Position numbers and translations under genes: made by a program. The notes beneath the pieces were generated by a model, which was given only the letters and a program-made list of their open reading frames with translations, searched no databases and had not been told where the DNA came from. A stretch of DNA of 22,294 bases from DASSTY01 sp035760645 (GTDB lineage Bacteria > Gemmatimonadota > Gemmatimonadetes > Gemmatimonadales > GWC2-71-9), in the NCBI GenBank assembly GCA_035760645.1, contig DASTSO010000056.1:1-22294 (forward strand), read 5' to 3'. Position 1 is the first letter of the stretch. Each line of letters opens with the position of its first letter. Positions 1 to 6,000 of the stretch are shown piece after piece.

Positions 1-257
1 GCGGTGGAGCGCTTCCGGCGTGACGAGGCGCTGCCCCTCGGCGGCGGCGGCACCTTCTCGCCCTTCTCGCGCGCCTCGGAGAGCCCGATCGCGATCGCCT
101 GCGCCCGGCTCTTCACCTTGCCGCCATGCCCCTCCTTGCCACGCCGCAGCGTGCCGTGTTTGCGCCGCCGCATCGTGCGCTCGACCGTCTTGCCCGCTGC
201 ACGACTGTAACGCCGCTGACTGCTGGACTTCGTCCGCGCCTTCCTGGTCGTCGCCAC
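1..257 (-). CDS. DUF6496-type small basic protein (partial, C-terminus beyond window)
   Basis: The minus strand reads from GTG at 257 to the window edge without a stop, giving 85 complete codons. The product is rich in Arg and Lys (residues 1-45) and contains HGTLRRGKEG followed by GGKVKSRAQAIAIGLSEARE, which matches the short conserved motif I associate with the DUF6496 family of small bacterial proteins. A strong AAGGAGGA ribosome site lies at 261-268, close to the GTG. The function of the family is not known to me; the basic, histone-tail-like composition would suit nucleic-acid binding, but this is inference. It is the last gene of the minus-strand block and is separated from the next gene by a terminator, so it is probably transcribed alone. 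The family call rests on motif memory only. Confidence 0.72.
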   Translation of the reverse strand, partial: MATTRKARTKSSSQRRYSRAAGKTVERTMRRRKHGTLRRGKEGHGGKVKSRAQAIAIGLSEAREKGEKVPPPPRGSASSRRKRST

Positions 258-365
258 GTGTCCTCCTTCGTGTTGTCGGTCGTGGACGCTGGGACTCGAC
301 TCGTAGGATGCCGGTCGCCGGGCCGCTGCGGCGTGACGACGCTCACATCAGCGCGGAAAAGCGAA

Positions 366-397
366 CCGGCACCGACGCCTTCGTGCGTCGGTGCCGG
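366..397 (-). terminator. Rho-independent terminator after the TSP3 barrel gene
   Basis: A perfect 13-bp inverted repeat (366-378 with 385-397) has a 6-nt loop. Read on the minus strand it is followed by a T-rich tract (TTCGCTTTT, about 356-365). It lies 38 bp past the stop of the minus-strand barrel gene. Confidence 0.85.
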
Positions 398-434
398 CGA
401 CAGCCGCGAGGCGCGGCGGCGGAGGATCGGGAGC

Positions 435-1265
435 TTAGCGCGGCGGCGCGGCGTTGGCGCGGCGCTGCTCCTCGCTGCAGCCGTTGGCGTCCACGCTGAC
501 GCCGGCCGGGGTGTCGGGGCAGATGTCGTCGAGGTTGGAGACGCCGTCGCCGTCGGAGTCCTGGCGCTTGGGGCAGCCGGTGGCGTCCACCGCCGTGTGG
601 CGCGCGGTGCCCGGGCAGCGGTCCACCGAGTTGATGACGCCGTCGCCGTCGCTGTCGCCCGTGGGCGACTCGCGCGGGCCGCCCAGGTGGCCCAGCAGGA
701 CGCTGATGCCGGCCTGGGCGCCGAGGTTCCAGGCGTTGGTGCTCGAGGTGCCGATGTTGGGAATCCAGTCGGCGGTGCCGTCGAGCCGCACCGCGATGTT
801 CGGCGTCACGTGCACGCGCGTGCCGAGGAGGGCGGAGGCGCCGATGTCGGTGGAGGACGTGCCGCCCTCGACGCTCATGTGATTGACGACGCCGCCGAGC
901 CCGGCGAGCACGGTGAAGCGCGGCGAGAACGGCACACCCAGCGCGAGGCGGGCGTGCACCGGGACGGCGGTGATCGGGTTGGTCGCGGCCAGGGTCTCGC
1001 CAGCCGGCGTGGGGGCGACGTCGGGCCGCGTCTTCGTGTATGACGCGTCCACGTCGAACAACACCGCGGGCGAGATGTAGAGCCCGAGGCGACCGCCGAA
1101 CCCGACGCGGTTCTTGAGCTCGAGATCGCCGTCGAACTTCGTGTAGCGCGCGAGGGCGCCCACTTCGATCGTCCCGCGGTCCTGCGCCCGTGCGGCGCCC
1201 GCGGCCGCGGCCGACAGCACCATCGCCACGCCCATCGCGCTCAGCGCACACTTCGCTCCACGCAT
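435..1265 (-). CDS. Outer-membrane beta-barrel protein with two thrombospondin type-3 repeats
   Basis: The 276-residue product begins with a Sec signal peptide (about 1-27, ending AARAQ). Residues about 30-195 alternate in the manner of an eight-stranded-type outer-membrane barrel, with repeated Gly-aromatic strand patterns. The C-terminus carries two Ca2+-binding thrombospondin type-3 repeats, each starting DSDGDGV and ending in a GC pair (about 203-262). The ATG at 1263-1265 has an AGAGGAG ribosome site 5-6 nt upstream. It resembles the N-terminal half of the OmpA-type protein encoded just upstream but lacks the peptidoglycan-binding domain, so it is either a shorter paralogue or a truncated derivative. 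It has its own promoter and terminator. The role is probably structural or adhesive in the outer membrane; the exact function is unknown. Confidence 0.85.
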   Translation of the reverse strand: MRGAKCALSAMGVAMVLSAAAAGAARAQDRGTIEVGALARYTKFDGDLELKNRVGFGGRLGLYISPAVLFDVDASYTKTRPDVAPTPAGETLAATNPITAVPVHARLALGVPFSPRFTVLAGLGGVVNHMSVEGGTSSTDIGASALLGTRVHVTPNIAVRLDGTADWIPNIGTSSTNAWNLGAQAGISVLLGHLGGPRESPTGDSDGDGVINSVDRCPGTARHTAVDATGCPKRQDSDGDGVSNLDDICPDTPAGVSVDANGCSEEQRRANAAPPR

Positions 1266-1310
1266 GCTGGCTCCTCTTCGGGGTCTGCGAATGCAGGGGG
1301 AATGACAGGC

Positions 1311-1339
1311 AAGCTAACCCGCCCGCGGGCGGGTCGCCA
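1311..1339 (-). promoter_or_regulatory. Putative promoter with a palindromic spacer
   Basis: On the minus strand, TGGCGA (1334-1339) and TAGCTT (1311-1316) are separated by 17 nt. The spacer is almost exactly filled by an 18-bp perfect palindrome, ACCCGCCCGCGGGCGGGT (1317-1334). The -10 would place the transcription start about 40 nt before the ATG at 1265. The -35 match is weak, but the -10 matches the other promoters proposed in this window. Confidence 0.45.
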
Positions 1340-1360
1340 GAAACCGGAACCGAAACATGA

Positions 1361-1395
1361 CGCGCGCCGGAGAGGATGATCCTCTCCGGCGCGCG
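1361..1395 (-). terminator. Rho-independent terminator after the OmpA-family gene
   Basis: A perfect 15-bp inverted repeat (1361-1375 with 1381-1395) surrounds a 5-nt loop ATGAT. On the minus strand it is followed by a moderately T-rich stretch (TCATGTTTC). It starts 27 bp past the stop of the gene ending at 1423 and isolates it from the next gene. Confidence 0.85.
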
Positions 1396-1422
1396 TCCGT
1401 CCCGCGAGCGAGCCTGCGCGCG

Positions 1423-2778
1423 TCAGTCGGTGCGGCGCAACTCGGTGCGGCGGTTCTTGGCCCGGCCCGCGGCGGTCTTGTTCGACGCCACCGGCTGGTC
1501 CCAGGCGTACCCCTTGGTGGTCATGCGCGAGCGGTCCACGCCGTGCTCGGCGAGGTAGTTCGCCACCGCGTCGGCGCGCTCCTGCGAGAGCCGCTCGTTC
1601 AGGGCCCGCGGGCCGGTGTTGTCGGTGTGGCCCGCGACCTCGACCTTCACGTCGGGGTAGGCCTGCAGCGACTTGGCCACCTCGTCGAGGATGAACTGCG
1701 AGCTCTGGGTGAGCGTCGCCGTGTTGGTGGCGAAGTTGACGCCCTGCAGCGTCAGGCGCGCCTTCGGCGTGACGATCAGCACCCGCAGGCTGTCGCGCAT
1801 GCGCGCCGCGGCGAGGCTGTCGCGCAGTGCGGCGCGGGCGGTGGCGCCACGCACACTGCGGAGACTGTCCTCGAGCGCCGCGATGCGCGCGCTGTCGGCC
1901 GCGCGGGCCTTGGCGAGCGAGTCGCGCTGGGCCGCCACCCGGGCGGTCGAGTCGGCCACCCGCGTCGAGTCGGCGATGCGCACCGAGTCCGCCACGCGCA
2001 CCGAGTCGGCGACGCGGATGGAGTCGCGGATGCGGGTCGAGTCGACCTGCGTCACGTTCAGGTTGGCCCGGCCCGTGGTGTCGGCGCCGGCCGCGACGCG
2101 CGGGCAGCCCGAGCTGTTGACGGGGGTGCCCGGCGGCGTGTTGGCGCACTGGTCGCGGTCGTCGGGCACGCCGTCGCCGTCGCTGTCCATCGCCGCGGTG
2201 GAGACGCCGCCGCGCTGGCCCGGGATCCAGGAGAGCCCGACCTGGGCGCCGTAGTGATAGTCCTTGTCCGCCGTGGTCAGGACGGAGTCCGGCGAGCTCA
2301 TGTAATCGAAGGTGCCGTCCACCCGGATCGAGACGCCGCCCGGCAGGCCGAAGCGGAAGCCGACGAGCCCGCCCGGGCCGGTCTCGTTGCCGCGGCTCTC
2401 GTTGTAGCGGTAGTGCGAGGCGCCGGCGCCCAGCAGGAACGCGGTATGCTCGCCCAGCGGCAGGTTGTAGATCAGCCGGCCGAACAGCCCCAGGACGCGC
2501 ATCCGGGTGCCCGGCGTGAAGATTTTCGAGGAGTCGCTGAAGAAGGTCGGGATCCAGGCGGCCGAGGCCTCGATCTCCAGGTTGCGCACCGGGAAGAAGC
2601 CGAGCCGGGCGCCGGGCCCGGCCTTGGTCTCCAGGGCGTAGCTGTCGCCGAACCAGTGGTTCCGGGCGAAGAGCCCGAACTCGATGTTGCCCGCGCTCTG
2701 CGCCGCGAGCGGCGCCGGCGCGAGCACGGCGGCGGCGGCCAGCGGCAGCGCCGCGGCCAGGAACGTACGAAGTCTCAT
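1423..2778 (-). CDS. OmpA-family outer-membrane porin-like protein with TSP3 repeat and peptidoglycan-binding domain
   Basis: The 451-residue product has a signal peptide (1-27, ending PLAAQ), a barrel-like region (about 28-195), one thrombospondin type-3 repeat (DSDGDGVPDDRDQC), a charged helical spacer of repeating RVADSV hexapeptides, and a C-terminal OmpA domain (about 340-451). In that domain Asp386 (GHTDNTG) and Arg401 (SQERA) have the 15-residue spacing of the diaminopimelate-binding pair of E. coli OmpA. The protein should anchor the outer membrane to peptidoglycan. I chose ATG 2776-2778, not the in-frame ATG 42 nt upstream, because it puts the signal peptide at the N-terminus; the ribosome site (GGGGA) is weak. 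Promoter and terminator candidates flank it, so it is probably monocistronic. Confidence 0.92.
   Translation of the reverse strand: MRLRTFLAAALPLAAAAVLAPAPLAAQSAGNIEFGLFARNHWFGDSYALETKAGPGARLGFFPVRNLEIEASAAWIPTFFSDSSKIFTPGTRMRVLGLFGRLIYNLPLGEHTAFLLGAGASHYRYNESRGNETGPGGLVGFRFGLPGGVSIRVDGTFDYMSSPDSVLTTADKDYHYGAQVGLSWIPGQRGGVSTAAMDSDGDGVPDDRDQCANTPPGTPVNSSGCPRVAAGADTTGRANLNVTQVDSTRIRDSIRVADSVRVADSVRIADSTRVADSTARVAAQRDSLAKARAADSARIAALEDSLRSVRGATARAALRDSLAAARMRDSLRVLIVTPKARLTLQGVNFATNTATLTQSSQFILDEVAKSLQAYPDVKVEVAGHTDNTGPRALNERLSQERADAVANYLAEHGVDRSRMTTKGYAWDQPVASNKTAAGRAKNRRTELRRTD
1948..2055. repeat. Six tandem 18-bp units inside the OmpA-family gene
   Basis: Six 18-bp units beginning CGAGTC (or GGAGTC) run head to tail at 1948, 1966, 1984, 2002, 2020 and 2038; the last is degenerate. 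They encode six-residue turns of the type R-V-A-D-S-V in the minus-strand gene. The unit is a multiple of three, so changes in copy number would keep the frame and only change the length of the helical spacer between barrel and OmpA domain. Confidence 0.85.
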
Positions 2779-2889
2779 GGTGGTCCCCACACGAAAGAGT
2801 TCACCCACACCGCACTCCACTCACGAGCGGTCCGTCCAGGCAGTCGAGCGGCGCCCGCGGCCGCGGCCGCGCCGGGCGACGCCTGCCCG

Positions 2890-2917
2890 AACCTACCTCG
2901 GCCAGCGATAACCACAA
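2890..2917 (-). promoter_or_regulatory. Putative promoter of the OmpA-family gene
   Basis: On the minus strand TTGTGG (2912-2917) and TAGGTT (2890-2895) are 16 nt apart. The predicted start of transcription, about 2883, leaves a GC-rich leader of about 105 nt before the ATG at 2778. Confidence 0.5.
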
Positions 2918-2944
2918 GGCTACTTACATTCGCGCCGTCGCCCC

Positions 2945-2960
2945 CGTGACCCGCGTCACG
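2945..2960. promoter_or_regulatory. CRP/FNR-like palindrome between divergent promoters
   Basis: CGTGACCCGCGTCACG contains GTGA-N6-TCAC, the core of the CRP-type site TGTGA-N6-TCACA, with only the outermost bases differing. It lies 28 bp from the -35 of the OmpA-family promoter and 11 bp from the -35 of the alpha-2-macroglobulin promoter, where a regulator could act on both. The regulator is not identified in this window. Confidence 0.4.
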
Positions 2961-2970
2961 CTCGGCCCGT

Positions 2971-2999
2971 TTGAGCCCCGCTCGGTGCGGGAGTAACTT
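2971..2999 (+). promoter_or_regulatory. Putative promoter of the alpha-2-macroglobulin/pbpC operon
   Basis: TTGAGC (2971-2976) and TAACTT (2994-2999) are separated by 17 nt. The predicted transcription start (about 3006) is 45 nt before the ATG at 3051. The same -35 hexamer occurs in the promoter proposed for the Nramp-type gene. Confidence 0.6.
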
Positions 3000-3050
3000 C
3001 GAGACGATCGCCCCGTCATCTCGTTCTCCGCTTCTCCCGTCGAGTTCGCC

Positions 3051-6000
3051 ATGCTGCTGCCGCGAGTGGTGCTGGCCGTGGGTATCGCTGCCGTCCTCGC
3101 CGATGGGCCCGCCGCGCTGCACGTCCTGCGCGCCGTGCCGACCGGCGAGGCGGGGCCCGGCGCCGTCGTCACCGTGACCTTCGACCGGCCCGTGGCGGGC
3201 GCGCTCGACCGCACGGTGGATCCCGCGCGCATCCTGCGCCTCGCGCCGCAGATCCCCGGCACCGCCGACTGGCGCGATCCCGTCACCCTGCGCTTCCGCC
3301 CCGCCTCGCCGCTGGCGGCGGGGACGAAGGTGACGGTGACCGTCTCGAACGACTTCGAGGCGATGGACGGGAGCCGCCTCGAGCAGCCCTATCGCTTCGA
3401 CTTCACCGTGCGCGGGCCCCGCGTGATCGGCGGCCGGCCGGTGAGCGCGGGCACCAACCCGCGCTATCTCACCCCCGACCAGGCCTTCGAGCTCGTCGTC
3501 GACGCCCCGGCCGACTCGGCCCAGCTCGCCGCGATCTTCGTCGATCCGGGCGCGCTCTGCCGCGAGCGCGACCCGATCCGGCTGCGGCTCCTCTCGGAGC
3601 GCACGATCACGAAGGACGACTCCTGGGAGCTGCGCGAGGCGGGGGGCTGGGAGCGCGACCGCTCGCTCGACCGGCTCCGGCGCGTGGTGCGCCTCGCCCC
3701 GGCGCGCCCGCTGCCGCGCGGATGCGAGAGCGCCCTCGTCTTCCCGAGCCGCCTCGACGCCGCGCGCGGCACGGGGACGCTCGTGCGCTGGCCCTTCGCG
3801 ACCTACGGCGACTTCCGCCTCGTCGAGGCGAGCTGCGGCTGGGCCCGACGCCCGCGGCGCACGCCCGAGGGCAAGGTCGTCACGGAGCCGGTCTGCCCCA
3901 CCGGGCCCGCCGTTCTCGCCTTCAGCACGCCGGTGCGCGGCGCCGAGGTGCTGCGCCACGTGCGGCTGCTCCCGGGGGTGAAGCTCGCCGTGAGCGACAC
4001 GAGCGACGAGCGCGCCACCTGGGCGCTCGAGGGCACACTCGCGCCGCGCACCGGCTATGCCGTCGTGGTCGACACCGCGCTGCGCGACGTCTTCGGCCAG
4101 CGGCTCGTCGGCAATCCGGTCGCCACGGTGGTGACGACGGGCTACGCGCCGATGGTCAACTACGCCCAGGGCCGCGCCACGGTCGAGCGGGTGGGGTATC
4201 GCACCTTCGGCGTCTCGCACGTCAACGTGGACACGCTCGAGGTGGTGACGGTGCCGATCCCCGACTCCCTCGAGGCCCTGTTCCTCACGCGCAGCTCGTG
4301 GGGCTGGGGCGAGGCGTTCGAGGCGCTCGCGAAGGCGAAGGCCCAGCGCCGGCGCATCGCCGTGAACGGCACGCGCGACCGCATCGGCGTCTACGGCGTC
4401 CCGCTCCCCGCGCCCGACGCGCGCCAGGCCGGTACGCCCACCCTCCTGGCGCTCCAGGTGACGAGCCCCCGCCTCGACTCGGCCGACCGCGCCGGCCGCC
4501 CGATCGCGCTCGTGCAGGTCACCGACCTCGGCGTGCACGCGAAGGTCGGCGTGGCCGAGGGGGTGGTCTGGGTGACGGGCGCGAGCGACGGCCGCCCGCG
4601 CGGCGGCGCGCAGGTCGCGCTCTACGACAAGGCGGGCAAGCTCCTCACGCGCGCCGTGACCGACACGAGCGGCCTCGCGCGGCTCGCGAACTACCGCGCG
4701 CCCACGCCGAAACGGCGCCCTGCCTCGAATGACGGCGACCAGACATGGGAGGGTCCCGAGGACTTCGAGGGCTACGTCGCCGTCACCCTCGGCGCCGACC
4801 GCGCGCTCGTCGGCGTGAGCGACTTCGATCCCGAGCTGAGTCCCTGGCAGTTCAACGTCGCCCCCGCCTGGGGCACCGATCGCCTTCCGATGGCCGGCGC
4901 CGTGTTCACCGAGCGCGGCATCTACCGCCCCGGCGAGCCGATCTACGCCAAGGCGATCGCGCGCACGGGGCCGCTGGGCCGCCTCGCCCCCGCCACGGGC
5001 GCGGACAGCGTGCGCTGGGTCTTCCGCGACCGCGAGGGCAAGGCGCTGCGGAAGCTGGTGCAGCCGCTCTCGACGTTCGGCACCGCCGACCAGCGCTGGA
5101 CGGTGCCGGCCGACGCCGCGCTCGGCTACTACACCGTGGCCGTGCAGCTCCAGCGCCGCGGCCAGTGGCTCGACCTCGCCACGGCGAGCTACCGCGTGGC
5201 GGAGTACCGGCCGCCCGAGTTCCTGGTGGACGCCACGGCCGATCTCGCGCAGGCCCGGGTCGCCGGCGACTCGATCCGCGGCGGCGTCGAGGCGCGCTAC
5301 CTCTTCGGCGCGCCGATGGGCCGCGCCGCGGTGAGCTGGGCGCTCCGGCAGACGCCGACCTATCCCTGGGAGCTCGACATCCCGAACACCGAGGGCTTCC
5401 AGCTCGGCGAGACCGGCTTCTGGTGGGAGGAGAACGAGAGCGGGCCCGGCGTGAAGGTCGTGGCGAGCGGCCAGGACACGCTCGACGCGCAGGGCCGGCT
5501 CGCGCTCCGGCTCCCCACGGAGCCCGCCGTGAAGGGCCGCGCCGCGCGCGTGACGCTCGAGGCCACGGTCACCGACGTCAACCGCCAGACGGTGTCGGCG
5601 AGCGCGGGCGGGCTGCTGCACCCGGCCGAGTTCTACCTCGGCGCCAAGCCCGAGGGGACGGACTACTTCTGGACCGCGGGGAAGCCGGTGGCGATCGGCG
5701 TCATCGCGGTGCGGCCCGACGGGCGGCGGGTCGAGGGCGTGGCGGTGCAGGGCGTCGTGGTCCGGCGCGAGTGGCACCAGGTGCGGCGCGAGCGCGCGGG
5801 CTACGGTGAGCTCGTCGGCGAGTGGGTGAGCGACACCGTGGCGCGCTGCGCCATCAAGACCACGGGGAGCGCGCCGGTGCCGTGCCGCTTCACGCCGCCC
5901 GCGGGCGGCCAGTACGTCGTGCGCTTCACGGCGACCGACCCCTCGGGCCACCTCGCGAGCACGAGCTTCTACCGCTGGGGCGTGGGCCGGGAGTGGGTGC

